Of a DNA stretch of 64,000 bases, positions 1 to 7,826 are shown in pieces; position 1 is the first letter of the stretch; each line of letters opens with the position of its first letter. The translations under genes and the position numbers were made by a program. The stretch comes from Lewinellaceae bacterium. GTDB taxonomy: Bacteria > Bacteroidota > Bacteroidia > Chitinophagales > Saprospiraceae. The notes under the pieces were generated by a model. It searched no databases. It was not told the origin of the DNA and saw only the letters and a program-made list of their open reading frames with translations. The stretch spans positions 620,001-684,000 of the forward strand of contig JACJYO010000002.1 in NCBI GenBank assembly GCA_020636075.1, given 5' to 3'.

Positions 1-820
1 GCTCTGCAACTATAGCACCTGTCTGCGCAATTGTAACCGGTTTATGCCAGGCCCAGTAGTACGACAATCCAATGAGGTCAAAATCCCGGACGCCATTCGC
101 CCAAAAGCCCGGCATCAGCAAGCGTGCCTCAACCGGGTTCGCCAGATGGATCATAACCTGGATCTTTTTACCCGAATCTTTTTCAACCGCGCGCACGGCA
201 GCAATACCTGAATTAAACAATGCCGCATTCCGGGTCCAATTAATGGGCACACCAGCTGCATTATCCTGAGGTGAAAGCAGGATCATCCGGTTGGTTTCAT
301 TGCCGATCTGTACCATTTCGGGCAATAGTCCATCGGCATTTAACAAGCTAAGTGTTTGATAGACATAATTATATAATGAATCCCTTAAAACCGGCAAATT
401 GCCCACTACCGGCAACCAGGCCGCAGGCACAAGTTGCCGCCCCGGATCCGCCCAAAAATCGGACAAATGAAAATCCAGCAACACCGGCATCCCGGCCGAT
501 TTTGCGCGCTGGATGCTTTTACGGACATCGGCAAAATCGCCATAGCGCTTTCCCAGGTTCAGAGTATCATACCAGGAAGGGCTATGCCAAAGGCGCAAAC
601 GAACCAGTTGGCAGCCATTGTCGGAAAACAATTGAAAGGGATCTTTAGCCTGGCCATTCTCCTTATAAACGACCCCACAATCCTGCATCTCATTCACATA
701 CGACAAATCTGCCCCCAGGTAAAAAGCACCGGAGGGTACCGGATCTTCAGTTGAATCGCTATTGCATTGCAATGAAAACGCAGCCAGCAAGATGGAAAGG
801 AGAAGGTACATCGGCTTCAT
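1..820 (-). CDS. GH53 arabinogalactan endo-beta-1,4-galactanase, lipoprotein (partial)
   Basis: The gene starts at 820 on the minus strand and runs off the left edge, leaving 273 residues. The N-terminus is a lipoprotein signal (hydrophobic core, then SLQC with Cys19), so the enzyme is probably anchored in the outer membrane. The body matches glycoside hydrolase family 53: FYLGADLSYVNEM near residue 33, LVRLRLWH near 72, VLLDFHLSDFWADPG near 113, and EMVQIGNET near 168, where Glu175 is the expected acid/base. The nucleophile Glu lies beyond the window. GH53 enzymes cut beta-1,4-galactan side chains of pectin. A second Met four codons in is an alternative start. The family call is firm; substrate is inferred from the family. 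Confidence 0.9.
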   Translation of the reverse strand, partial: MKPMYLLLSILLAAFSLQCNSDSTEDPVPSGAFYLGADLSYVNEMQDCGVVYKENGQAKDPFQLFSDNGCQLVRLRLWHSPSWYDTLNLGKRYGDFADVRKSIQRAKSAGMPVLLDFHLSDFWADPGRQLVPAAWLPVVGNLPVLRDSLYNYVYQTLSLLNADGLLPEMVQIGNETNRMILLSPQDNAAGVPINWTRNAALFNSGIAAVRAVEKDSGKKIQVMIHLANPVEARLLMPGFWANGVRDFDLIGLSYYWAWHKPVTIAQTGAIVAE

Positions 821-850
821 GATCTGAAAAATTTTAAAGTAATTCCCACA

Positions 851-2056
851 CTATTTCAACCGCCCTAAAACGTCCTTCATGCGGCGGATTGCTTCCCGCA
901 ATTGCTCCTCTGACGCTGCGTAGCTCAAACGGAAACAATTTGGATCGCCAAATGCAGACCCGGAGACAAGCCCCACATACGCGGAAGACATGATGAAATC
1001 GCAAAAATCATCGGCATTGTTTATTACAACCTGCCCGTCGGATTTACCAAAATACCAACTGATGTCCGGGAACACATAAAATGCGCCTTCCGGGTGATTG
1101 GCCTTAATGCCCGGAATTTCCTCTAACATAGACAGGATAATGTCCCGGCGTTCGCGGAATGCTTCCCGCATAGCTTCCGTTGGTCCCAGGTCGCTTAGCA
1201 AGGCCACGGCACCAGCTTTTTGGCCAAAAGCCGATGCCCCGCTGGTTACCTGGCCTTGAATTTTAGCGCAGGCGTCGGCAATAAATTTCGGCGCTCCGAT
1301 ATAGCCAAGCCGCCAGCCGGTCATGGCAAAACCCTTGGCAAAACCATTGATCGTGATCGTGCGGTCCTTTACTTGCGGGAAACTGCCGATACTGACATGT
1401 TCATGGGTAAAATTGATATATTCGTAAATCTCGTCGCTCACCACAAACACATGGTCGTGCCTGGCCAGTACGTCGGCGTATGCCTTGAGCTCCGCGCGGT
1501 CGAATACGGTGCCCGTTGGGTTGCAGGGTGAAGAGAAGAGCACAAACTTTGTGTGTGGAGTAATGGCAGCCTCCAATTGCTCCGGATCGGGTTTAAAATC
1601 CTTATCCACGCCGGCATACAAAGCCACGGGCGTTCCACCGGATAGTTTTACAATTTCCCAATACGACACCCAATACGGTGCAAAAATGACTACCTCGTCG
1701 CCCGGGTCGAGCAGCGCCTGGCAAATATTGTACAGGGATTGTTTGGCGCCATTGCTAACTACAATTTGTTCGGGCTTATAGTCCAGATTGTTGTCGCGCC
1801 TGAATTTTTCGCTGATAGCCTGCGTCAGTTCGGGCAAGCCTGATACGGGGGTGTATTTCGTATAACCCGCTTTCAGCGCCTCGTAAGCTGCTGTTTTAAT
1901 GTGTTCGGGCGTATCAAAATCGGGTTCGCCAAGGCTAAGGCTGATTACGTCGTGCCCCAGGGCTCGCAACTCGCGGGCCATTCGTGCCATTTTGAGCGTT
2001 TCGGATTCGGCCAGATTTAAAACACGTTCGGAGAGTACGGATTGTATGCTTGTCAT
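851..2056 (-). CDS. Aspartate aminotransferase, class I PLP-dependent
   Basis: A 401-residue fold-type I aminotransferase that would move the amino group between aspartate and 2-oxoglutarate in the cytoplasm. Visible motifs are SLGEPDFDTP near the N-terminus, SSPCNPTG, DEIYEYI (Asp208 and Tyr211 contact PLP) and AKGFAMTGWRLGY with the PLP lysine at about 241. The C-terminal FRLSYA carries the substrate-carboxylate Arg. The reading frame is open 16 codons further upstream, but MTSIQSVLSERV at 2056 is the family-like start, and a -7 box lies at 2094-2101, inside the longer version. Related enzymes include prephenate and tyrosine aminotransferases, so the exact substrate is inferred. Confidence 0.92.
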   Translation of the reverse strand: MTSIQSVLSERVLNLAESETLKMARMARELRALGHDVISLSLGEPDFDTPEHIKTAAYEALKAGYTKYTPVSGLPELTQAISEKFRRDNNLDYKPEQIVVSNGAKQSLYNICQALLDPGDEVVIFAPYWVSYWEIVKLSGGTPVALYAGVDKDFKPDPEQLEAAITPHTKFVLFSSPCNPTGTVFDRAELKAYADVLARHDHVFVVSDEIYEYINFTHEHVSIGSFPQVKDRTITINGFAKGFAMTGWRLGYIGAPKFIADACAKIQGQVTSGASAFGQKAGAVALLSDLGPTEAMREAFRERRDIILSMLEEIPGIKANHPEGAFYVFPDISWYFGKSDGQVVINNADDFCDFIMSSAYVGLVSGSAFGDPNCFRLSYAASEEQLREAIRRMKDVLGRLK

Positions 2057-2093
2057 GTAAGATGGTACATTATTTTTTTTGCAAATCAGGCGG

Positions 2094-2101
2094 CAAAGGT
2101 A
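2094..2101 (-). promoter_or_regulatory. Promoter -7 box for the aminotransferase
   Basis: On the minus strand this reads TACCTTTG, matching the Bacteroidota -7 consensus TAnnTTTG. It lies about 37 bases upstream of the chosen start at 2056, giving a leader of roughly 30 nt. No good -33 TTG was found at the usual spacing. Confidence 0.55.
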
Positions 2102-2363
2102 CAAATAGGGAATGGAGAAGATTCAGCAGATTTACCAATCCTTCCGCCACAAGTTGCATGGCTTACATGAATAGATCCATAGATTATTTTTATCGCTTTA
2201 TCGAAATAACCGGCAGTGCAGGCTTTCCGGACAGAAATTGCCCGCCGGTAACAATAAATGGCGCCGGAAATGGCCAATACAGGGCAATTTGTAGCAACTT
2301 TGTGTCGACCCTGTTCCGGTCCAAAATCAAAACATTCATTTACCAAACACCACATTCAATACT
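2102..2363. other. Intergenic region between divergent genes
   Basis: About 260 bases separate the aminotransferase promoter from the next plus-strand gene. The short open frames here have no coding character. A TAGCAACTTTG stretch just before 2312 may be the -7 region for the plus-strand gene. No RNA gene or repeat is seen. Confidence 0.4.
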
Positions 2364-3374
2364 ATGGCTCGACTGACCTCGTTCTCTCGACTCCTCATTA
2401 CTCTGGTCATTGTGGCCGGCGTTTATTTTGCTGTACGGACCTTTTGGCCACAAATAAAGAGCATGGGCTCTGGCGCCGAACAAACCGAAGCAACAACTGA
2501 AAACTCTGGCACAACCGAGTCGCAGGAACCCAACAATTCGACATCATCTTCCAGTACCTGGGGAAAGACTGTTTCAGCGTTTAATTACACTGCACCCGTT
2601 CCGGTAAACGGCACGCTAAAGGGCGTGGTGGAATTAGGCGCCACGGGTTTTAACTCCTTCATTATCAACGCCGACTCTCGCAATAACTGGAAACTGGAAA
2701 AAGCAGAATACGGCGCCAGCCTCGTATACGAAAACCTGGCAACCGATGAAGACATCCAGAAAGGCTTGAAAAGCTACATCGCCGATATGCTGGCCTACGG
2801 TGTTGGCCCTAAAAATATTCACTTTGTGATCAGCTCAGGGGCAAAAAAAGTACCGGTAACCACCAAAATCGCCTCCCTGCTGAAAGGCATGGGCTATTAT
2901 GTAAACGAGGTAACTCCGCAACAGGAAGCCAAACTGGCGCTCAAATCCTGCCTGCCGGCCAGCTATGAAAACCGCGCTTTTGTGGTCGACATCGGTTCCG
3001 GCAACACCAAAATTTCCTGGATGAGTGGCAGTGCACCTACCGGCATTGAGCTCCCGGGTGCAAAATATTACCAAAATGACCTAACGGATGATGCCGTATA
3101 TAAAGAGGTGAGCGCCAAAGCCAAACAAGTGCCCGCCGACAAACGCGGCACTTGCTTCATCATTGGCGGGGTTCCTTTTGAACTGGCCAAGGAAGTACGC
3201 CAGGGCAAAGAACGCTACACCGTTTTGAAAGCCCCGGGCGATTACTCCCCCGAAGGCGATAAGCAAAAATCCGGTGTAAACATTTATAAAGCGATTGCCG
3301 ACGCTACCGGCTGCCAGCAGTTTGTCTTTGACTGGGATGCCAATTTTACCATTGGTTTTTTACTCAGCCTGTAA
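2364..3374 (+). CDS. Membrane-anchored Ppx/GppA-like (actin-ATPase fold) protein
   Basis: 336 residues. One membrane segment at about 10-26 is followed by a Ser/Thr/Asn/Glu-rich linker (36-66) and a soluble domain. That domain has two phosphate-binding-like loops of the ASKHA superfamily: VVELGATGFNSF near 88 and VVDIGSGNTKISW near 207. Just before the second loop is TPQQEAKLAL, in the place where exopolyphosphatase/GppA proteins carry their E(E)EA(R/K)L stretch, and FVISSGA near 154 sits like their AVATSA segment. This suggests a Ppx/GppA-related fold. No catalytic activity can be shown, and it is shorter than full Ppx. The orientation of the anchor, and hence whether the domain is periplasmic, is uncertain. 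Confidence 0.6.
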   Translation: MARLTSFSRLLITLVIVAGVYFAVRTFWPQIKSMGSGAEQTEATTENSGTTESQEPNNSTSSSSTWGKTVSAFNYTAPVPVNGTLKGVVELGATGFNSFIINADSRNNWKLEKAEYGASLVYENLATDEDIQKGLKSYIADMLAYGVGPKNIHFVISSGAKKVPVTTKIASLLKGMGYYVNEVTPQQEAKLALKSCLPASYENRAFVVDIGSGNTKISWMSGSAPTGIELPGAKYYQNDLTDDAVYKEVSAKAKQVPADKRGTCFIIGGVPFELAKEVRQGKERYTVLKAPGDYSPEGDKQKSGVNIYKAIADATGCQQFVFDWDANFTIGFLLSL

Positions 3375-3438
3375 CGGTGATTTGAATAAAAATGCATAAG
3401 CGATGTTCAATATTTTAAATTATTTTTTACAATAAAAA

Positions 3439-3471
3439 ATCCCGAATTTTCAATATGGAAAAATTCGGGAT
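3439..3471 (-). terminator. Intrinsic terminator, minus strand
   Basis: A perfect 12-bp stem (3439-3450 with 3460-3471) and a 9-nt loop. On the minus strand it is followed by a T-rich tract, as in a rho-independent terminator; on the plus strand there is none. No convincing minus-strand protein gene ends here, so it may serve a non-coding transcript from the 3.5-3.8 kb stretch. Confidence 0.65.
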
Positions 3472-3494
3472 GACTCATGTTGTTTTTTGCCATA

Positions 3495-3817
3495 CAGGTA
3501 ACGTTGCTTAAATGTGGTCGGCGTCATTCCGGCCTACCGCTAGAAAGTGGTGTTGAATGCTATTTTTGAATTAAATCCGCTTTCAAAAACTAGCATGCAA
3601 TGCATAGGCCATATTACTACAAGCAGGAGATGCTGCAACCAAAAACAAATCAAGGTGGTCTGACGTCGAATTGACATAACCTTGTTCAATAGGTGCCTGC
3701 TTGACTGTCGCAGGCCTCCGGTAAAAAGGCAGCAGCCAGGCTTCCACCAACGCAAAAGGCAAAAAATGCTGCCTGTAACACCCAATGAAATGTAACGGGT
3801 TTTTCCAACGTTACCTG
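3495..3817 (-). other. Non-coding segment bounded by 12-bp inverted repeats
   Basis: CAGGTAACGTTG at 3495-3506 is matched by its exact reverse complement at 3806-3817. Inside are hairpins at 3695-3715 (GCCTGC stem) and 3728-3773 (GGCAGCA stem). The segment has no convincing reading frame: a minus-strand frame at 3540-3932 has an odd composition and invades the start of the next gene. It could be a structured RNA read leftward into the terminator at 3439-3471, or a small MITE-like element. Hallmarks of RNase P RNA, tmRNA and SRP RNA were looked for and not found. Confidence 0.4.
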
Positions 3818-3871
3818 AAAGAATAACCCTAAGGGAAGCCCGCTCACTTTCAAAAACCAAATTCATATCAC

Positions 3872-5611
3872 ATGCGATTACTACTGATTTGTACCGTTTC
3901 TGTCCTGATTGCACTCTGGGCCTGTCAAACACGTAAGGCTACTTCCAGCCTGGTGCAGGCGCCACCGCCAACCCCTGAAAACGTCCTTGGTTTTTGCGGT
4001 TCACCCAGCCTGGCGCTCGATGCGCCACCCGGCACGAACGGCACCCTCGTCCCTTTATTTGCCGGACTCGATAACATAAAATATCCCGTCAGCACAAGTT
4101 CCAAAATGGCGCAGCGCTATTTCAACCAGGGACTCATGCTTGCCTATGGATTCAACCATGCCGAAGCGGCACGCTCTTTTCAGGAAGCTGCCCGGCAAGA
4201 CCCCGACTGCGCGATGGCATACTGGGGTTTAGCCTGGGTGCTTGGCCCGAATTATAACGGGGGGATGGAAAAAGATATCCTTCCGCGCGCCCTGGATGCC
4301 CTGGCACAGGCCAAACTGCACCTACACAAGGTTTCGCAGAAAGAAAAAGACCTCATTCTCGCCTTGGAAAAACGATATCCGTCAAATGCCGAAACTGATC
4401 CTGCCCCATACTACGAAGCCTTTGCAACTGCAATTCGGCAAGTGATGAACAAGTACCCCGACGATGCCGACATTGCAGCCTTCACCGGAGAAGCGCTGAT
4501 GGATTTGCATCCCTGGGACTTATGGGAGAAAGCCGGACAGCCCAAACCCTGGACACCGGAAATTGTTGCCATTGGTGAAAAAGTATTAGCACTGCACCCC
4601 AACCACCCGCAAGGCCTGCACCTGATGATGCACATTATGGAGGCCAGCCCAACCCCGGAAAAAGCCCTGCCCTATGCAAATATCCTGCGCTTCCTCGTGC
4701 CCGGCTCGGGCCACCTGACGCACATGCCCTCACACCTGTACATCAATACCGGCGATTTCCATGAGGGCGCATTGGCTAACGAACGCGCCGTAAAAATCGA
4801 TTCGGCTTACATCGAAAGTTGCCATGTTGCCGGCGTTTATCCGCTGGCCTACTACCCGCACAATTGGCACTTCCTGGCCGCCTGCGCAGCCCTGGAGGGA
4901 CGTGGCGACCGCGCCCTGAAGGCCAGCAAGTATATGGCCGATTACACCGTGGATCAGGAGATCATGCGTGACCCCTCGATGACAACACTGCAACATTATT
5001 ACTCGATTCCCTGGTATATCATGGTCAAATTTTCCCGTTGGAATGCCATTTTATCCGAAAAGGAGCCCGACCCGGCGCTTGTTTATCCACGCATCATTTG
5101 GCACTACGCCCGTGGGATGGCTTATTGTGGAAAAAACAAGGTGGACACCGCCCAAAAAGAACTCGATGCGATTCGAATATTGGAATCTACCCCATCGCTG
5201 CAAACCATGACGATCTGGGAAATCAATAATGCAATTGACCTCGTGCACATTGCGCAAAACGTACTGGAAGCCGAAATTGCCTTTAAACAGGGAAATACAG
5301 CGCGGGCTATCGAACTGTACACAAAAGCAGTTGCCCAGGAAGACCTGTTGAATTACAACGAACCACCGGATTGGTTTTTCTCTGTACGGCATCCATTGGG
5401 ACATGTACTACTACAGGCAGGGAAATATGCAGAAGCCGAGATGGTTTACCGCGAAGACTTGAAAGAATGGAAAAACAATGGCTGGGCACTCATGGGACTT
5501 TATCAGAGTTTGGTAAAACAGGGCAAAACTACCGAAGCGCAATCCGTAAAAAAACGCTACGACGAAGCCTGGAAATATGCAGATGCTCCCTTGAATTCTT
5601 CGGTAATTTGA
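3872..5611 (+). CDS. TPR-repeat lipoprotein
   Basis: 579 residues with a lipoprotein signal (LIALWAC, Cys18). A Pro-rich linker and a short GLDNIKYPVST segment precede repeated helical pairs, such as YFNQGLMLAYGFNHAEAARSF followed by ADPDCAMAYWGLAW-type units, which fit tetratricopeptide repeats. GHLTHMPSHLYINTGDF near 285 is a conserved His-rich stretch seen in this family of large bacterial TPR proteins. C-terminal repeats occur near 460-560. It is probably a periplasm- or surface-facing lipoprotein that binds partners. No enzymatic motif is recognised. It converges with the intron-bearing region downstream. Confidence 0.8.
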   Translation: MRLLLICTVSVLIALWACQTRKATSSLVQAPPPTPENVLGFCGSPSLALDAPPGTNGTLVPLFAGLDNIKYPVSTSSKMAQRYFNQGLMLAYGFNHAEAARSFQEAARQDPDCAMAYWGLAWVLGPNYNGGMEKDILPRALDALAQAKLHLHKVSQKEKDLILALEKRYPSNAETDPAPYYEAFATAIRQVMNKYPDDADIAAFTGEALMDLHPWDLWEKAGQPKPWTPEIVAIGEKVLALHPNHPQGLHLMMHIMEASPTPEKALPYANILRFLVPGSGHLTHMPSHLYINTGDFHEGALANERAVKIDSAYIESCHVAGVYPLAYYPHNWHFLAACAALEGRGDRALKASKYMADYTVDQEIMRDPSMTTLQHYYSIPWYIMVKFSRWNAILSEKEPDPALVYPRIIWHYARGMAYCGKNKVDTAQKELDAIRILESTPSLQTMTIWEINNAIDLVHIAQNVLEAEIAFKQGNTARAIELYTKAVAQEDLLNYNEPPDWFFSVRHPLGHVLLQAGKYAEAEMVYREDLKEWKNNGWALMGLYQSLVKQGKTTEAQSVKKRYDEAWKYADAPLNSSVI

Positions 5612-5677
5612 GTGTAGCGTTCTTTTTAAATAAAAAAAGACAAGAGTCAAGAGCAAAATGTATTCGGTTAACTTCTA

Positions 5678-5703
5678 CCAAAGCCCGTAGGGCTGACATT
5701 ATA
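5678..5703 (+). repeat. REP-like palindrome, copy 1
   Basis: A CCAAA lead, an AGCCC-GTA-GGGCT hairpin, then TGACATTATA. The pattern is shared with three other copies in this region (5730-5755, 5752-5777 inverted, 7738-7763 inverted). Confidence 0.6.
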
Positions 5704-5729
5704 GTAGAAAATGATTACCTCATAGTTTT

Positions 5730-5755
5730 CCAAACGCCGTAGGCGTGCCATTATA
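5730..5755 (+). repeat. REP-like palindrome, copy 2
   Basis: Same layout as copy 1 with stem ACGCC-GTA-GGCGT and tail TGCCATTATA. It abuts copy 3 head-to-head through a shared TATA core, forming a REPIN-like inverted pair. Confidence 0.6.
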
Positions 5756-5777
5756 ATGCCGCACCTACGGCGCTTTT
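5752..5777 (-). repeat. REP-like palindrome, copy 3 (inverted)
   Basis: Read on the minus strand: AAAAGCGCC-GTA-GGTGC then GGCATTATA. The stem has one G-T pair. It is the inverted partner of copy 2. Confidence 0.55.
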
Positions 5778-5844
5778 ATTTTTCTTGTCCTAATCTCTAC
5801 TATACTAATCGGGTAGGAGGCGGCTTACGCCGCCGTCCCCCCAC

Positions 5845-5876
5845 ACCACCGGGCATACTCTTCGTACCACGGCGGT
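5845..5876 (-). ncRNA. Group II intron domain V hairpin
   Basis: On the minus strand ACCGCCG pairs with CGGTGGT (one G-T pair), above a bulge and a short GTAC/GTAT upper stem capped by GAAGA. This is the size and shape of catalytic domain V. It sits six bases after the reverse transcriptase stop codon. Confidence 0.7.
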
Positions 5877-5881
5877 TTCCG

Positions 5882-7306
5882 TCAGTATTTCTTCCGGGTC
5901 ATTTCTGCGTAGATTGATCGTAAGCCCTGACGGATGAACCACTCGTTCGACATGCCTTTGCTGACGGCTTGTTTATTTGACATGGCCCACCAGCCCTGGG
6001 TGTACATTACAACGTTCCAACTTTCCTGGTTCGTCACGCCCAAACTTCTCAGCAGTTTATACCTACCGTATCTCCTGCCGCTCTGTTTCAGTCGGTAGCA
6101 TCGGAGTTTGCGACGCAGCCATCCGTCTATTTGGCGGTAGTCGCTTAACCAACTGTTGGCTTTGCGGAAATACGCCGTCCAGCCCACGATGATCTGGTTT
6201 AGTTCCTCGATGAGTTGCTCGAACTTTACCCCCCGATTGCGTTTGCATATCTGGCGGATTTTGTCCTTTAAACTTTCGTTGGATTTATCCGCTACTCGTA
6301 TCCCACCTCCTGCTAGTAGGGTGTAGCCCAGAAATTTCACTTTTGTGCAATGCCGTACCCCGCTTTTGTCGCGGTTTACCCGTAGTTTCAACTTCTTTTC
6401 TATGAAGTTGGTCAGGGAGGCTAACACGCGTTTACCGGCTTCTTCGCTTCTGACGTAGATATTGCAGTCGTCTGCGTAGCGGCAAAATTTGTGGCCCCGA
6501 TTTTCCAACTCCCGGTCCAGTTCGTCCAATACGATGTTCGATAGCAGCGGCGATAGTGGCCCGCCTTGTGGGGTGCCTGCTCTGCGTTGTTCCTTCAAGC
6601 CTTCCGACATCAGGCCCGCTTTCAAGTAGTTGTTTATCAGGCGTAGCAGCCGTTTGTCTCCTACCCCTTTCTTCAGGCGGCTCATCAGGCGGTCGTGGTT
6701 TATCTTGTCGAAGAACTTCTCCAAGTCTATATCCACTACCCATTCGTAACCCGCTTCGACGTAGCGCGCCGCTTGGCTTATCGCGTCGTGCGCTCCCCGT
6801 CCGGGCCGAAATCCGTAACTGTAGTCGCTGAAGTGCGGCTCGTAGTACCGGCTTAGCACTTGGTGTATCGCCTGTTGCAGTACCCGGTCTTTTACCGTCG
6901 GTATGCCAAGTGTCCTCACCCCGCCGTTGGGCTTGGGTATTTCCACTTTCTTTACCGCACTCACTTCGTACTGCTCGTTCAACAACTGTTCTTGAAATTC
7001 CTTTAGATGCCTTGTCAGCCATGCCCCTGTCTGTTCGATGTCCTGGCCGTCAACGCCGCTTGTGCCGTCGTTGGCCTTTACCTGTTGATACGCTCTCCCG
7101 ATGTTGTTCTCGCTTACAATCTCTTCCAGTAAATGTTCCGTTGAGGCAAGTTGACTACTCAATCGCGAAAGTAACTCGGATAACCCTTCCCGGACTTTGG
7201 CGGTTCCGCCGTCGCCGTCTCCTTGGGGCACTTGACTCCCACTGCTGAATAGGTCGCCCTGGCCCAACAATTCTTTGTCTTGCTTCCTTTTGTTCTTTTT
7301 ACGCAT
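5882..7306 (-). CDS. ltrA: Group II intron reverse transcriptase/maturase
   Basis: 474 residues. It makes cDNA of the intron RNA and helps it fold for splicing and retrohoming. The reverse transcriptase domain spans about 65-340, with IPKPNGGVRTLGIPTVKDRV (RT2), YSYGFRPGRGAHDA, GTPQGGPLSPLLSNI and the catalytic YADD at 277-280. A maturase domain X follows (about 360-474), ending RSIYAEMTRKKY. No HNH endonuclease domain is present, so target priming would rely on nicked or replicating DNA. The first 55 residues are a low-complexity extension absent from short forms. It appears intact. Confidence 0.93.
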   Translation of the reverse strand: MRKKNKRKQDKELLGQGDLFSSGSQVPQGDGDGGTAKVREGLSELLSRLSSQLASTEHLLEEIVSENNIGRAYQQVKANDGTSGVDGQDIEQTGAWLTRHLKEFQEQLLNEQYEVSAVKKVEIPKPNGGVRTLGIPTVKDRVLQQAIHQVLSRYYEPHFSDYSYGFRPGRGAHDAISQAARYVEAGYEWVVDIDLEKFFDKINHDRLMSRLKKGVGDKRLLRLINNYLKAGLMSEGLKEQRRAGTPQGGPLSPLLSNIVLDELDRELENRGHKFCRYADDCNIYVRSEEAGKRVLASLTNFIEKKLKLRVNRDKSGVRHCTKVKFLGYTLLAGGGIRVADKSNESLKDKIRQICKRNRGVKFEQLIEELNQIIVGWTAYFRKANSWLSDYRQIDGWLRRKLRCYRLKQSGRRYGRYKLLRSLGVTNQESWNVVMYTQGWWAMSNKQAVSKGMSNEWFIRQGLRSIYAEMTRKKY

Positions 7307-7736
7307 TGATTAGGCTTCTCTCTTTCTGACGAATTCAGGCCTTCTCAAAAAAAAAAAAAAATTCGGGATACTATGCCCTCTGCTGACTTCTGCACTCACG
7401 GGCATCTTTGGCACTCGCGCGTACCTCCGACTGCTTGCGCCTGTGCAGACCTCCCGGGGTAAGCCACGTCTCATTCTACCAGTCCTGCCGGATTTACCCC
7501 TTTGAGTTCCGTATGACTATTGGGCTTCCCGATTCATGGCTCGGTTACCCACTCAAACAGGCCTTATATCCGGTTTCTGTTCGTCAGAACAGGTATTTGT
7601 CTACGGCTTCCTTCGGATCCGCCCTCGCGGGTGACACCCTTGCCTTCGACTATGAGATTCCGGTCATAACGGCTCCCAGAAGACTAAAAGGTTCAATACC
7701 TTCGCACCTATGTGAGACGTGGCATGCCCGGCACAC
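7307..7736 (-). other. Group II intron 5' RNA domains (I-III and start of IV)
   Basis: This 430-base stretch is intron RNA, not coding. The plus-strand frame at 7408-7815 is antisense to it. It contains a run of 14 A residues near 7347-7361 (T14 on the intron strand), shortly before the reverse transcriptase start. Confidence 0.7.
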
Positions 7737-7737
7737 C

Positions 7738-7763
7738 AATAATGGCAGCCCTACGGGCTTTGG
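7738..7763 (-). repeat. REP-like palindrome, copy 4, at the intron insertion site
   Basis: On the minus strand: CCAAAGCCC-GTA-GGGCTGCCATTATT. The intron begins two bases after this unit, so the hairpin is the 5' exon. Confidence 0.6.
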
Positions 7764-7826
7764 CAGCTTATTTGAACCCCTGATTCGCATGATTCCTGTT
7801 CGTTTTGATATTTAGGGAGAAGTGTG

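Larger units (their letters stand above)
5808..7736 (-). mobile_element. Group II intron
   Basis: The intron reads on the minus strand. Its 5' end is GTGTGCCGGGCATG at 7736, matching the GUGYG consensus. An intron-encoded protein lies at 5882-7306. Just after the protein's stop come a domain-V-like hairpin (5845-5876) and a domain-VI-like hairpin (GGCGGCGTAAGCCGCC) leading into CCTACCCGAT, the likely 3' end near 5808. The total is about 1.93 kb. It lies between two convergent genes, in the 3' flank of the arsC-like gene, and its 5' exon ends directly after a REP-like palindrome (7738-7763). Ends are inferred from consensus and may shift by a few bases. Confidence 0.85.

Noticed and set aside
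352..754. Plus-strand frames opposite the GH53 gene.
   Set aside because: They are antisense to a gene with clear GH53 motifs.
3495..3817. RNase P RNA, tmRNA, 6S or SRP RNA in the IR-bounded segment.
   Set aside because: Conserved landmarks of these RNAs (GAGGAAAGTCC, GGTTCGA, AGCAGTA and similar) were not found on either strand.
3540..3932. A 130-residue minus-strand open frame across the IR-bounded segment.
   Set aside because: Its composition (Cys, Trp, Arg rich), lack of motifs and overlap with the start of the TPR lipoprotein gene make it unlikely to be coding.
6432..7022. A 196-residue minus-strand frame inside the reverse transcriptase gene.
   Set aside because: It is a shadow in another phase of the intron protein; the RT frame carries the motifs.
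7408..7815. A 135-residue plus-strand frame in the intron region.
   Set aside because: It is antisense to the intron RNA domains and crosses the intron boundary.
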